64,000 nt of DNA from positions 7,008,001-7,072,000 of the forward strand of contig NC_088319.1 of the NCBI RefSeq assembly GCF_910592395.1, written 5' to 3'. Source of the stretch: Lineus longissimus. Lineage: Eukaryota; Nemertea; Pilidiophora; Heteronemertea; Lineidae. Both the position numbers and the translations under genes were made by a program. This document shows positions 10,528-24,086 of the stretch, one piece after another. The first letter of the stretch is position 1. Each line of letters opens with the position of its first letter. The notes below the pieces were generated by a model, which made no database searches, was not told where the DNA came from, and was given only the letters and a program-made list of their open reading frames with translations.

Positions 10528-11907
10528 GAAGAAAGTCGGTCGGCGATGGCGCTCATCGCGACCGATCACGCTCACTTTGGTTATGCAGAGTTGAAATGAC
10601 CTATGGTCAAACTGAGACCGCAATTTTGAGATTCTGCGATGATTAGTTTTCATTAGACTAGCGATATTACACTACTGGCGATGAAAGTTGGTCGGCCATG
10701 GCGCTCGTCGCGACCGATCACGCTCACTTTGGTTATGCAGAGTTGAAATGACCTATGGTCAAACTGTGACCGCAATTTTGAGATTCTGCGATGATTTGTT
10801 GTCATTAGACTAGCAATATTACACTACTGGCAATGAAAGTCGGTCGGCGATGGCGCTCGTCGCATCCAATCACGCTCACATTGGTTATGCAGAGTCGTGA
10901 TGACCTATGATCAAACTGAGACCACAATTTCGAGATTTTGCGATGATTACTTGCCATTAGACTAGCAATATTACACTACAGGCGATGAAAGTCGGTCGGC
11001 GATGGCGCTCGTCGCATCCAATCACACTTATTTTGGTTATACAGAGTCAAGATGACCGATATGACCATCTGAGACCGCAATTTCGAGATTCTGCAATAAT
11101 TACTTGTCATTTGACTAGCAATATTACACTACAGGCGATGAAAGTCGGTCGGCGATGGCGCTCGTCGCATCCGATCACGCTCATTTTGGTTATACATGGT
11201 CGAGATGCTCGATTTGACAATCTGAGACCGCAATTTCGAGATTCTGCTATAATTACTTGTCATTTGACTAGCGATATTACACTACTGGCGATGAAAGTCG
11301 GTCGGCGATGGCGCTCGTCGCGACCGATCACGCTCACTTTGGTTATGCAGAGTTGAAATGACCTATGGTCAAACTGAGACGGCAATTTTGAGATTCTGCG
11401 ATGATTAGTTGTCATTAGACTAGCAATATTACACTACTGGCGATGAAAGTCGGTCGGCGATGGCGCTCATCGCGACCGATCACACTTATTTTGGTTATAC
11501 AGAGTCGAGATGACCGATATGACAATCTGAGACCGCAATTTCGAGATTCTGCGATGATTACTTGTCATTAAACTAGCAATATTACACTACAGGCGATGAA
11601 AGTCGGTCGGCGATGGCGCTCATCGCGACCGATCACGCTCACTTTGGTTATGCAGAGTTGAAATTACCTATGGTCAAACTGAGACCGCAATTTTGAGATT
11701 CTGCGATGATTAGTTGTCATTAGACTAGCAATATTACACTACTGGCAACGAAAGTCGGTCGGCGATCGCGCTCGTCGCGTCCAATCACGCTCATTTGGGT
11801 TCTTTGGTTATGCAGAGTCGAGATGACCAATTTGACAATCTGAGACCGCAATTTCGAGATTCTGCGATGATTACTTGTCATTAGACTAGCAATATTACAC
11901 TACAGGC
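10528..11907 (+). repeat. 8-mer HOR, copy 2, one monomer longer
   Basis: Follows copy 1 at offset 1228 for about seven monomers. It then holds one additional monomer, so the 161-bp monomer is displaced by 1380 bp (10367 versus 11747). The monomer starting near 11442 is a chimera: its left part is CTCATCGCGACCGATCAC and its right part is the ACTTATTTTGG type, joined inside the monomer. Confidence 0.84.
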
Positions 11908-12363
11908 GATGAAAGTCGGTCGGCGATGGCGCTCATCGCGACCGATCACGCTCACTTTGGTTATGCAGAGTTGAAATGACCTATGGTCAAACTGAGACCG
12001 CCATTTTGAGATTCTGCGATGATTAGTTGTCATTAGACTAGCAATATTACACTACTGGCGATGAAAGTCGATCGGTGATGGCACTCGTCGCGTCCAATCA
12101 CGCTCACATTGGTTATGCAGAGTCGAGATGACCTATGGTCAAACTGAGACCGCAATTTCAAGATTCTGCGATGATTAGTTGTCATTAGACTAGCAATATT
12201 ACACTACTGGCGATGAAAGTCAGTCGGCGATGGCGCTCGTCACGTCCAATCACGCTCACATTGGTTATGCAGAGTCGAGATGACCTATGATGAAACTGAG
12301 ACCACAATTTCGAGATTCTGCGATGATTAGTTGTCATTAGACTAGCAATATTACACTACTGGC
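11908..12363 (+). repeat. Mixed 152-bp satellite block
   Basis: Three 152-bp monomers of the CTCATCGCGACC, GTCGATCGGTGATGGCAC and GTCAGTCGGCG/GTCACGTCC types. It closely resembles 3897-4352, just before the earlier trio cassette. This suggests that about 3.9-4.8 kb and 11.9-12.8 kb are long-range copies. Confidence 0.78.
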
Positions 12364-14199
12364 GACGATAGTCGGTCGGCGATCGCGCTCGTCGCGTCTA
12401 ATCACACTCATTTTGGTTATACATAGTCGAGATGCTCGATTGGACAAACTGAGACCGCAATTTTGAGATTCTGCAATGATTAGTTGTCATTAGATTAGCA
12501 ATATTACACTACTGGCGATGAAAGTCAGTCGGCGATGGCGCTCGTCGCGTCCAATCACGCTTATTTTGGTTATACAGAGTCGAAATGACCGATTTGACAA
12601 TCTGAGACCTCAATTTCGAGATTCTGCGATGATTACTTGTCATTCGACTAGCAATATTACACTACTGGCGACAAAAGTCGGTCGGCGATCGCGCTCATCG
12701 CGTCCAATCACGCTCATTTTGGTTATACAGTCGAGATGCGCGGTTTGACAATCTGAGACCGCAATTTCAAGATTTTTGCGATGATTACTTGTCATTAGAC
12801 TAGCAATATTACACTACTGGCGACAAAAGTCGGTCGGCGATCGCGCTCATCGCGTCCAATCACGCTCATTTTGGTTATACAGTCGAGATGCGCGGTTTGA
12901 CAATCTGAGACCGCAATTTCGAGATTTTGCGATGATTACTTGTCATTAGACTAGCAATATTACACTACTGGCCATGAAAGTCGGTCGGCGATGGCGCTCG
13001 TTGCGTCCAATCACGCTCACATTGGTTATGCAGAGTCGAGATGACTTATTGTCAAACTGAGACCGCAATTTCGAGATTCTGCGATGATAACTTGTCATTA
13101 GACTAGCAATATTACACTACTGGCGATGAAAGTCAGTCGGCGATGGCGCTCGTCGCATCCAATCACACTTATTTTGGTTATACAGAGTCGAGATGACCGA
13201 TAAGACCTTCTGAGACCGCAATTTCGAGATTCTGCGATGATTACTTGTCATTTGACTAGCAATATTACACTACAGGCGATGAAAGTCGGTCGGCGATGGC
13301 GCTCGTTGCATCCAATCACGCTCATTTTGGTTATACATGGTCGAGATGCTCGATTTGACAATCTGAGACCGCAATTTCGAGATTTTGCGATGATTACTTG
13401 TCATTAGACTAGCAATTTTACACTACTGGCGACGAAAGTCGGTCGGCGATCGCGCTCGTCGCGTCCAATCATGCTCATTTTGGTTCTTTGGTTATGCAGA
13501 GTCGAGATGACCGATTTGACAATCTGAGACCGCAATTTCGAGATTCTGCGATGATTGCTTGTCATTAGACTAGCAATATTACACTACAGGCGATCAAAGT
13601 CGGTCGGCGATGGCGCTCATCGCGACCGATCACGCTCACTTTGGTGATGCAGAGTTGAAATGACCTATGGTCAAACTGAGACCGCAATTTTGAGATTCTG
13701 CGATGATTAGTTGTCATTAGACTAGCAATATTACACTACTGGCGATGAAAGTCGATCGGTGATGGCACTCGTCGCGTCCAATCACGCTCACATTGGTTAT
13801 GCAGAGTCGAGATGACCTATGGGCAAACTGAGACCGCAATTTCGAGATTCTGCGATGATTAGTTGTCATTAGACTAGCAATATCACACTACTGGCGATGA
13901 AAGTCGGTCGGCGATGGCGCTCGTTGCGTCCAATCACGCTCACATTGGTTATGCAGAGTCTTGATGACCTATGATCAAACTGACACCACAATTTCGAGAT
14001 TCTGCGATGATTACTTGTCATTAGACTAGCAATATTACACTACTGGCGACGAAAGTCGGTCGGCGATCGCGCTCGTCGCGTCCAATCACACTCATTTTGG
14101 TTATACAGAGTCGAGATGACCTATGGTCAAACTGAGACCTCAATTTCGATATTCTGCGATGATTACTTGTCATTAGACTAGCAATATTACATTACTGGC
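12364..14199 (+). repeat. 12-mer HOR (1836 bp), copy 1
   Basis: Begins with the trio cassette (12364-12821, with an extra T in GATTTTTGCG near 12775) and ends before GAAGCAAGTTGG at 14200. Markers GATGCTCGATTGG (12434), TATGGGCAAACTG (13821) and GTCTTGATGACC (near 13959) recur 1836 bp later. It includes a 161-bp monomer near 13.48 kb and GGTGATGCAGAGTTG near 13643. Confidence 0.92.
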
Positions 14200-16035
14200 G
14201 AAGCAAGTTGGTCGGCGATCGCCTTCGTCGCGTCCAATCACGCTCATTTTGGTTATACATAGTCGAGATGCTCGATTGGACAAACTGAGACCGCAATTTT
14301 GAGATTCTGCAATGATTAGTTGTCATTAGACTAGCAATATTACACTACTGGCGATGAAAGTCAGTCGGCGATGGCGCTCGTCGCGTCCAATCACGCTTAT
14401 TTTGGTTATACAGAGTCGAAATGACCGATTTGACAATCTGAGACCTCAATTTCGAGATTCTGCGATGATTACTTGTCATTCGACTAGCAATATTACACTA
14501 CTGGCGACAAAAGTCGGTCGGCGATCGCGCTCATCGCGTCCAATCACACTCATTTTGGTTATACAGTCGAGATGCGCGGTTTGACAATCTGAGACCGCAA
14601 TTTCGAGATTTTTGCGATGATTACTTGTCATTAGACTAGCAATATTACACTACTGGCGACAAAAGTCGGTCGGCGATCGCGCTCATCGCGTCCAATCACG
14701 CTCATTTTGGTTATACAGTCGAGATGCGCGGTTTGACAATCTGAGACCGCAATTTCGAGATTTTGCGATGATTACTTGTCATTAGACTAGCAATATTACA
14801 CTACGGGCCATGAAAGTCGGTCGGCGATGGCGCTCGTTGCGTCCAATCACGCTCACATTGGTTATGCAGAGTCGAGATGACTTATTGTCAAACTGAGACC
14901 GCAATTTCGAGATTCTGCGATGATAACTTGTCATTAGACTAGCAATATTACACTACTGGCGATGAAAGTCAGTCGGCGATGGCGCTCGTCGCATCCAATC
15001 ACACTTATTATGGTTATACAGAGTCGAGATGACCGATAAGACCATCTGAGACCGCAATTTCGAGATTCTGCGATGATTACTTGTCATTTGACTAGCAATA
15101 TTACACTACAGGCGATGAAAGTCGGTCGGCGATGGCGCTCGTTGCATCCAATCACGCTCATTTTGGTTATACATGGTCGAGATGCTCGATTTGACAATCT
15201 GAGACCGCAATTTCGAGATTTTGCGATGATTACTTGTCATTAGACTAGCAATTTTACACTACTGGCGACGAAAGTCGGTCGGCGATCGCGCTCGTCGCGT
15301 CCAATCATGCTCATTTTGGTTCTTTGGTTATGCAGAGTCGAGATGACCGATTTGACAATCTGAGACCGCAATTTCGAGATTCTGCGATGATTGCTTGTCA
15401 TTAGACTAGCAATATTACACTACAGGCGATCAAAGTCGGTCGGCGATGGCGCTCATCGCGACCGATCACGCTCACTTTGGTGATGCAGAGTTGAAATGAC
15501 CTATGGTCAAACTGAGACCGCAATTTTGAGATTCTGCGATGATTAGTTGTCATTAGACTAGCAATATTACACTACTGGCGATGAAAGTCGATCGGTGATG
15601 GCACTCGTCGCGTCCAATCACGCTCACATTGGTTATGCAGAGTCGAGATGACCTATGGGCAAACTGAGACCGCAATTTCGAGATTCTGCGATGATTAGTT
15701 GTCATTAGACTAGCAATATCAGACTACTGGCGATGAAAGTCGGTCGGCGATGGCGCTCGTTGCGTCCAATCACGCTCACATTGGTTATGCAGAGTCTTGA
15801 TGACCTATGATCAAACTGACACCACAATTTCGAGATTCTGCGATGATTACTTGTCATTAGACTAGCAATATTACACTACTGGCGACGAAAGTCGGTCGGC
15901 GATCGCGCTCGTCGCGTCCAATCACACTCATTTTGGTTATACAGAGTCGAGATGACCTATGGTCAAACTGAGACCTCAATTTCGAGATTCTGCGATGATT
16001 ACTTGTCATTAGACTAGCAATATTACAGTACTGGC
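14200..16035 (+). repeat. 12-mer HOR (1836 bp), copy 2
   Basis: Same twelve monomers in the same order, including the extra T near 14610, the 161-bp monomer near 15.32 kb and GGGCAAACTG at 15657. Differences seen are few, for example ATCAGACTAC near 15719 where copy 1 has ATCACACTAC. Confidence 0.92.
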
Positions 16036-16172
16036 GAAGCAAGTCGGTCGCGTCCAATCACGCTCATTTTGGTTATACATAGTCGAGATGCTCGATTGGA
16101 CAAACTGAGACCGCAATTTTGAGATTCTGCAATGATTAGTTGTCATTAGACTAGCAATATTACACTACTGGC
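16036..16172 (+). repeat. 137-bp monomer with 16-bp deletion between GTCG repeats
   Basis: This would open a third 12-mer copy. At 14200 the matching monomer reads GTTGGTCGGCGATC then GCCTTCGTCGCGTCC. Here it reads AAGTCGGTCGCGTCC. The 16 bases between two GTCG tetramers (14211-14214 and 14227-14230) are missing, leaving one GTCG at about 16047-16050. The monomer is 137 bp, not 153 bp. The pattern fits slippage or microhomology-mediated deletion. Confidence 0.9.
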
Positions 16173-17220
16173 GATGAAAGTCAGTCGGCGATGGCGCTCG
16201 TCGCGTCCAATCACGCTTATTTTGGTTATACAGAGTCGAAATGACCGATTTGACAATCTGAGACCTCAATTTCGAGATTCTGATTACTTGTTAATGACTA
16301 GCAATATTACACTACAGGCGATGAAAGTCGGTCGGCGATGGCGCTCATCGCGACTGATCACGCTCATTTTGGTTATACAGAGTCGAGATGACCGATTTGA
16401 CAAATTGAGACCGCAATTTTGAGATTCTGCGATGATTAGTTGTCATTAGACTAGCAATATTACATTACTGGCGATGAAAGTCGGTCGGCGATTGCGCTCG
16501 TCACGTCCAATCACGCTCACATTGGTTATGCAGAGTCCAGATGACCTATGGTCAAACTGAGACCGCAATTTCGAGATTCTGCGATGATTAGTTGTCATTC
16601 GATAGCGATATTACACTACTGGCGATGAAAGTCAGTCAGCGATGGCGCTCGTCACGACTGATCACGCTCATTTTGGTTATACAGAGTCGAGATGACCGAT
16701 TGGACAAATTGAGACCACAATTTCGATATTCTGCGATGATAAGTTGTCATTCGATAGCAATTTTACACTACTGGCGATGAAAGTCAGTCGGCGATGCCGC
16801 TCATCGCGACCAATCACGCTCACTTTTGTTATGCAGAGTCGAGATGACCTATGGTCAAACTGAGACTGCAATTTCGAGATTCTGCGATGATTAGTTGTCA
16901 TTAGACTAGCAATATTACACTCCTGGCGACGAAAGTCGGTCGGCGATCGCGCTCATCGCGACCGATCACGCTCACTTTGGTTATGCAGAGTTGAAATGGC
17001 CTATGGTCAAACTGAGACCGCAATTTTGAGATTCTGCGATGATTAGTTGTCATTAGACTAGCAATATTACACTACTGGCGATGAAAGTCGGTCGGCGATC
17101 GCGCTCGTTGCGTCCAATCAAGCCCACATTGGTTATGCAGAGTCGAGATGACCTATGGTCAAACTGAGACCGCAATTTTGAGATTCTGCGATGATTAGTT
17201 GTCATTAGACTAGCAATATT
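16173..17220 (+). repeat. Mixed block with partial P-type monomers
   Basis: Continues the third 12-mer copy for about one monomer, then loses bases (GATTCTGATTACTTG near 16279, a 5-bp loss) and switches to ATCGCGACTGATCACG types. Two divergent P-type monomers with CATTCGATAGC junctions occupy about 16592-16780 (GACCGATTGGACAAATTG, GATATTCTGCGATGATAAG). Ordinary CTATGGTCAAAC monomers follow. Confidence 0.82.
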
Positions 17221-17930
17221 ACACTACTGGCGACGAAAGTCGGTCGGCGATCGCGCTCGTCGTGTCCAATCACGCTCATTTTGGTTATACAGAGTCGAGA
17301 TGACCGATTTGACAATCTGAGACCGCAATTTCGAGATTCTCCGATGATTGCTTGTCATTAGACTAGCAATATTACACTACAGGCGATGAAAGTCGGTCGG
17401 CGATGGCGCTCATCGCGACCGATCACGCTCACTTTGGTTATGCAGAGTTGAAATGACCTATGGTCAAACTGAGACCGCAATTTTGAGATTCTGCGATGAT
17501 TAGTTGTCATTAGACTAGCAATATTACACTACTGGCGATGAAAGTCGATCGGTGATGGCACTCGTCGCGTCCAATCACGCTCACATTGGTTCTGCAGAGT
17601 CGAGATGACCTATGGTCAAACTGAGACCGCAATTTCGAGATTCTGCGATGATTACTTGTCATTAGACTAGCAATATTACACTACTGGCGATGAAAGTCGG
17701 TCGGCGATGGCGCTCGTCGCGTCCAATCACGCTCACATTGGTTATGCAGAGTCGAGATGACCTATGATGAAACTGAGACCACAATTTCGAGATTCTGCGA
17801 TGATTAGTTGTCATTAGACTAGCAATATTACACTACTGGCGACGAAAGTCGGTCGGCGATCGCGCTCGTCGCGTCCAATCACACTCATTTTGGTTATACA
17901 TAGTCGAGATGCTCGATTGGACAAACTGAG
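17221..17930 (+). repeat. Segment shared with 29258-29967 (12,037 bp away)
   Basis: About 4.7 monomers that recur almost unchanged 12,037 bp downstream. Diagnostic variants in both are CGTCGTGTCC with CATTTTGG, GATTCTCCGATGATTGCTTG, CATTGGTTCTGCAGAG and GATGATGAAACTG-type centres. The segment breaks inside monomers at both ends. The second half leads into the trio cassette at 17841. Confidence 0.86.
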
Positions 17931-18297
17931 ACCGCAATTTTGAGATTCTGCAATGATTAGTTGTCATTAGACTAGCAATATTACACTACTGGCGATGAAA
18001 GTCAGTCGGCGATGGCGCTCGTCGCGTCCAATCACGCTTATTTTGGTTATACAGAGTCGAAATGACCAATTTGACAATCTGGGACCTCAATTTCGAGATT
18101 CTGCAATGATTACTTGTCATTCGACTAGCAATATTACACTACTGGCGACAAAAGTCGGTCGGCGATCGCGCTCATGGCGTCCAATCTCGCTCATTTTGGT
18201 TATACAGTCGAGATGCGCGGTTTGACAATCTGAGACCGCAATTTCGAGATTTTGCGATGATTACTTGTCATTAGACTAGCAATATTACACTACTGGC
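17841..18297 (+). repeat. Three-monomer cassette, isolated copy
   Basis: Same trio as at 4353, 12364 and 14200, with the same 457-bp length as the first. Variants here are GACCAATTTGACAATCTGGG and CTCATGGCGTCCAATCTC. Its neighbours differ from those of the other copies, so the trio moved or was kept as a block. Confidence 0.87.
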
Positions 18298-21200
18298 GAT
18301 GAAAGTCGGTCGGCGATGGCGCTCGTCGCGTCCAATCACGCTCACATTGGTTATGCAGAGTCGAGATGACTTATGGTCAAACTGAGACCGCAATTTCGAG
18401 ATTCTGCGATGATTACTTGTCATTAGGCTAGCAATATTACACTACTGGCACTGAAAGTCGGTCGGCGATGGCGCTCGTCGCATCCAATCACACTTATTTT
18501 GGTTATACAGAGTCGAAATGACCGATATGACCATCTAAGACCGCAATTTCGAGATTCTGCGATGATTACTTGTCATTTGACTGGCAATATTACACTACAG
18601 GCGATGAAAGTCGGTCGGCGATGGTGCTCGTCGCATCCAATCACGCTCATTTTGGTTATACATGGTCGAGATGACTGATTTGACAATCTGAGACCGCAAT
18701 TTCGAGATTCTGCGATGATTACTTGTCATTAGACTAGCAATATTACACTACAGGCGATCAAAGTCGGTCGGCGATGGCGCTCATCGCGACCGATCACGCT
18801 CACTTTGGTGATGCAGAGTTGAAATGACCTATGGTCAAACTGAGACCGCAATTTTGAGATTCTGCGATGATTAGTTGTCATTAGACTAGCAATATTACAC
18901 TACTGGCGATGAAAGTCGATCGGTGATGGCACTCGTCGCGTCCAATCACGCTCACATTGGTTCTGCAGAGTCGAGATGACCTATGGGCAAACTGAGACCG
19001 CAATTTCGAGATTCTGCGATGATTAGTTGTCATTAGACTAGCAATATTACACTACTGGCGATGAAAGTCGGTCGGTGATGGCGCTCGTCGCGTCCAATCA
19101 CGCTCACATTGGTTATGCAGAGTCTTGATGACCTATGATCAAACTGACACCACAATTTCGAGATTCTGCGATGATTACTTGTCATTAGACTAGCAATATT
19201 ACACTACTGGCGACGAAAGTCGGTCGGCGATCGCGCTCGTCTCGTCCAATCACACTCATTTTGGTTATACAGAGTCGAAATGACCGATTTGACAATCTGA
19301 GACCTCAATTTCGAGATTCTGCGATGATTACTTGTCATTAGACTAGCAATATTACACTACTGGCGATGAAAGTCAGTCGGCGATGGCGCTCGTCGCGTCC
19401 AATCACGCTTATTTTGGTTATACAGAGTCGAAATGACCGATTTGACAATCTGAGACCTCAATTTCGAGATTCTGCGATGATTACTTGTTAATCGACTAGC
19501 AATATTACACTACAGGCGATGAAAGTCGGTCGGCGATGGCGCTCATCGCGACTGATCACGCTCATTTTCGTTATACAGAGTCGAGATGACCGATTGGACA
19601 AATTGAGACCACAATTTCGATATTCTGCGATGATAAGTTGTCATTCGATAGCAATATTACACTACTGGCGATGAAAGTCAGTCAGCGATGCCGCTCATCG
19701 CGACCAATCACGCTCACTTTTGTTATGCAGAGTCGAGATGACCTATGGTCAAACTGAGACCGCAATTTCGAGATTCTGCGATGATTACTTGTCATTAGAC
19801 TAGCAATATTACACTACTGGCGACGAAAGTCGGTCGGCGATCGCACTCGTCGCGTCCAATCACGCTCATTATGGTTATACAGTCGAGATGCGCGGTTTGA
19901 CAATCTGAGACCGCAATTTCGAGATTTTGCAATGATTACTTGTCATTAGACTAGCAATATTACACTACTGGCGACGAAAGTCGGTCGGCGATCGCGCTCA
20001 TCGCGACCGATCACGCTCACTTTGGTTATGCAGAGTTGAAATGGCCTATGGTCAAACTGAGACCACAATTTTGAGATTCTGCGATGATTAGTTGTCATTA
20101 GACTAGCAATATTACACTACTGGCGATGAAAGTCGGTCGGCGATCGCGCTCGTCGCGTCCAATCAAGCCCACATTGGTTATGCAGAGTCGAGATGACCTA
20201 TGGTCAAACTGAGACCGCAATTTCGAGATTCGGCGATGATTAGTTGTCATTAGACTAGCAATATTACACTACTGGCGATGAAAGTCGGTCGGCGATGGCG
20301 CTCGTCGCGACCGATCACGCTCACTTTGGTTATGCAGAGTCGAAATGACCTATGGTCAAACTGAGACCGCAATTTTGAGATTCTGCGATGATTAGTTGTC
20401 ATTAGACTATCAAATTACACTACTGGCAATGAAAGTCGGTCGGCGATGGCGCTCGTCGCGTCCAATCACGCTCACATTGGTTATGCAGAGTCGTGATGAC
20501 CTATGATCAAACTGAGACCACAATTTCGAGATTCTGCGATGATTACTTGTCATTAGACTAGCAATATTACACTACTGGCGATGAAAGTCGGTCGGCGATG
20601 GCACTCGTCGCGTCCAATCACGCTCACATTGGTTATGCAGAGTCGAGATGACCTATGATCAAACTGAGACCACAATTTCGAGATTCTGCGATGATTAGTT
20701 GTCATTAGACTAGCAATATTACACTACTGGTGATGAAAGTCGGTCGGCGATGGCGCTCGTCGCGTCCAATCACGCTCACATTGGTTATGCAGAGTCGTGA
20801 TAACCTATGATCAAACTGACACCACAATTTCGAGATTCTGCGATGATTACTTGTCATTAGACTAGCAATATTACACTACTGGCGATGAAAGTCGGTCGGC
20901 GATGGCGCTCGTCGCGTCCAATCACGCTCACATTGGTTATGCAGAGTCGAGATGACCTATGGTCAAACTGAGACCGCAATTTCGAGATTCTGCGATGATT
21001 ACCTGTCATTAGACTAGCAATATTACACTACTGGCGATGAAAGTCGGTCGGCGATGGCGCTCGTCGCATCCAATCACACTTATTTTGGTTATACAGAGTC
21101 GAGATGACCGATATGACAATCTGAGACCGCAATTTCGAGATTCTGCGATGATTACTTGTCATTTGACTAGCAATATTACACTACTGGCAACGAAAGTCAG

Positions 21201-21958
21201 TCAGCGATCGCGCTCGTCGCGTCCAATCACGCTCATTTTGGTTCTTTGGTTATGCAGAGTCGAGATGACCGATTTGACAATCTGAGACCGCAATTTCGAG
21301 ATTCTGCGATGATTACTTGTCATTAGACTAGCAATATTACACTACAGGCGATGAAAGTCGGTCGGCGATGGCGCTCATCGCGACCGATCACGCTCACTTT
21401 GGTTATGCAGAGTTGAAATAACCTATGATCAAACTGAGACCGCAATTTTGAGATTCTGCGATGATTAGTTGTCATTAGACTAGCAATATTACACTACTGG
21501 CGATGAAAGACGGTCGGCGATGGCGCTCGTCACGTCCAATCACGCTCACATTGGTTATGCAGAGTCGAGATGACCTATGATGAAACTGAGACCACAATTT
21601 CGAGATTCTGCGATGATTAGTTGTCATTAGACTAGCAATATTACACTACTGGCGACGAAAGTCGGTCGGCGATCGCGCTCGTCGCGTCGAATCACACTCA
21701 TTTTTGTTATACAGAGTCGAGATGACCTATGGTCAAACTGAGACCGCAATTTCGAGTTTCTGCGATGATTACTTGTCATTAGACTAGCAATATTACACTA
21801 CTGGCAAAGAAAGTCGGTCGGCGATCACGCTCGTCGCGTCCAATCACGCTCATTTTGGTTATACATAGTCGAGATGCTCGATTGGACAAACTGAGACCGC
21901 AATTTCGAGATTCTGCGATGATTACTTGTCATTAGACTAGCAATATTACACTACTGGC
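18298..21958 (+). repeat. Mixed satellite block with rearranged 12-mer pieces
   Basis: About 24 monomers without one clean period. It includes a four-monomer cassette from the 12-mer (18.7-19.3 kb: GGTGATGCAGAGTTG, TATGGGCAAACTG at 18985, GTCTTGATGACC), a P-type junction near 19.64 kb, GCGCGGTTT monomers near 19.89 kb, a run of 152-bp CTATGATCAAAC monomers at 20.4-21.0 kb, and a 161-bp monomer near 21.24 kb, the last before a 27-kb gap in that class. Confidence 0.8.
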
Positions 21959-23327
21959 GACGAAAGTCGGTCGGCGATCGCACTCGTCGCGTCAAATCAC
22001 GCTCATTTTGGTTATACAGTCGAGATGCGCGGTTTGACAATCTGAGACCGCAATTTCGAGATTTTGCGATGATTACTTGTCATTAGACTAGCAATATTAC
22101 ACTACTGGCGACAAAAGTCGGTCGGCGATCGGGCTCATTGCGTCCAATCACGCTCACTTTGGTTATGCAGAGTCGAGATGACCTATGGTCAAACTGAGAC
22201 CGCAATTTCGAGATTCTGCGATGATTACTTGTCATTAGACTAGCAATATTACACTACTGGCGATGAAAGACGGTCGGCGATGGCGCTCGTCACGTCCAAT
22301 CACGCTCACATTGGTTATGCAGAGTCGAGATGACCTATGATGAAACTGAGACCGCAATTTTGAGATTCTGCGATGATTAGTTGTCATTAGACTAGCAATA
22401 TTACACTACTGGCGACGAAAGTCGATCGGCGATCGCGCTCGTCGCGTCCAATCACACTCATTTTTGTTATACAGAGTCGAGATGACCTATGGTCAAACTG
22501 AGACCGCAATTTCGAGTTTCTGCGATGATTACTTGTCATTAGACTAGCAATATTACACTACTGGCGATGAAAGTCGGTCGGCGATGGCGCTCGTCTCGTC
22601 CAATCACGCCCACATTGGTTATGCAGAGTCGAGATGACCTATGGTCAAACTGAGACCGCAATTTCGAGTTTCTGCGATGATTACTTGTCATTAGACTAGC
22701 AATATTACACTACTGGCAAAGAAAGTCGGTCGGCGATCACACTCGTCGCGTCCAATCACGCTCATTTTGGTTATACATAGTCGAGATGCTCGATTGGACA
22801 AACTGAGACCGCAATTTTGAGATTCTGCAATGATTAGTTGTCATTAGACTAGAAATATTACACTACTGGCGATGAAAGTCAGTCGGCGATGGCGCTCGTC
22901 GCGTCCAATCACGCTTATTTTGGTTATACAGAGTCGACATGACCGATTTGACAATCTGAGACCTCAATTTCGAGATTCTGCGATGATTATATATCATTCG
23001 ACTAGCAATATTACACTACAGGCGATGAAAGTCGGTCGGCGATGGCGCTCATCGCGACTGATCACGCTCATTTTGGTTATACAGAGTCGAGATGACCGAT
23101 TGGACAAATTGAGACCACAATTTCGATATTCTGCGATGATAAGTTGTCATTCGATAGCAATATTACACTACTGGCGATGAAAGTCAGTCGGCGATGCCGC
23201 TCATCGCGACCAATCACGCTCACTTTTGTTATGCAGAGTCGAGATGACCTATGGTCAAACTGAGACCGCAATTTCGAGATTCTGCGATGATTACTTGTCA
23301 TTAGACTAGCAATATTACACTACTGGC
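21959..23327 (+). repeat. 9-mer HOR (1369 bp), copy 1
   Basis: Marked by GATCGCACTCGTCGCGTCAAA at its start, GATCGGGCTCATTG, GATGAAAGACGGTCGG at 22262 and TTTCGAGTTTCTGCG. Each recurs 1369 bp later. The copy contains one P-type pair near 23.0-23.2 kb and GCGCGGTTT near 22.03 kb. Confidence 0.88.
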
Positions 23328-24086
23328 GACGAAAGTCGGTCGACGATCGCACTCGTCGCGTCAAATCACCCTCATTTTGGTTATACAGTCGAGATGCGCG
23401 GTTTGACAATCTGAGACCGCAATTTCGAGATTTTGCGATGATTACTTGTCATTAGACTAGCAATATTACACTACTGGCGACAAAAGTCGGTCGGCGATCG
23501 GGCTCATCGCGTCCAATCACGCTCACTTTGGTTATGCAGAGTCGAGATGACCTATGGTCAAACTGAGACCGCAATTTCGAGATTCTGCGATGATTACTTG
23601 TCATTAGACTAGCAATATTACACTACTGGCGATGAAAGACGGTCGGCGATGGCGCTCGTCACGTCCAATCACGCTCACATTGGTTATGCAGAGTCGAGAT
23701 GACCTATGATGAAACTGAGACCACAATTTCGAGATTCTGCGATGATTAGTTGTCATTAGACTAGCAATATTACACTACTGGCGACGAAAGTCGATCGGCG
23801 ATCGCGCTCGTTGCGTCCAATCACACTCATTTTTGTTATACAGAGTCGAGATGACCTATGGTCAAACTGAGACCGCAATTTCGAGTTTCTGCGATGATTA
23901 CTTGTCATTAGACTAGCAATATTACACTACTGGCGATGAAAGTCGGTCGGCGATGGCGCTCGTCGCGTCCAATCACGTCCACATTGGTTATGCAGAGTCG
24001 AGATGACCTATGGTCAAACTGAGACCGCAATTTTGAGATTCTGCGATGATTAGTTGTCATTAGACTAGCAATATTACACTACTGGC
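23328..24086 (+). repeat. 9-mer HOR (1369 bp), partial copy 2
   Basis: Repeats the first half of copy 1, with GATGAAAGACGG at 23631 and CACGTCCACATTGG near 23972 (CACGCCCACATTGG in copy 1). It diverges at about 24027, where TTTCGAGTTTC is replaced by TTTTGAGATTC. The next HOR starts at 24087. The last GCGCGGTTT monomer before the central zone is near 23.40 kb. Confidence 0.86.

Noticed and set aside
3583-21285. GCGATCGC as the cyanobacterial HIP1 motif
   Set aside because: The octamer is frequent, but only as a one-base variant (GATCGC versus GATGGC) at a fixed place in the satellite monomer. It is a repeat effect, not a genome-wide signature.
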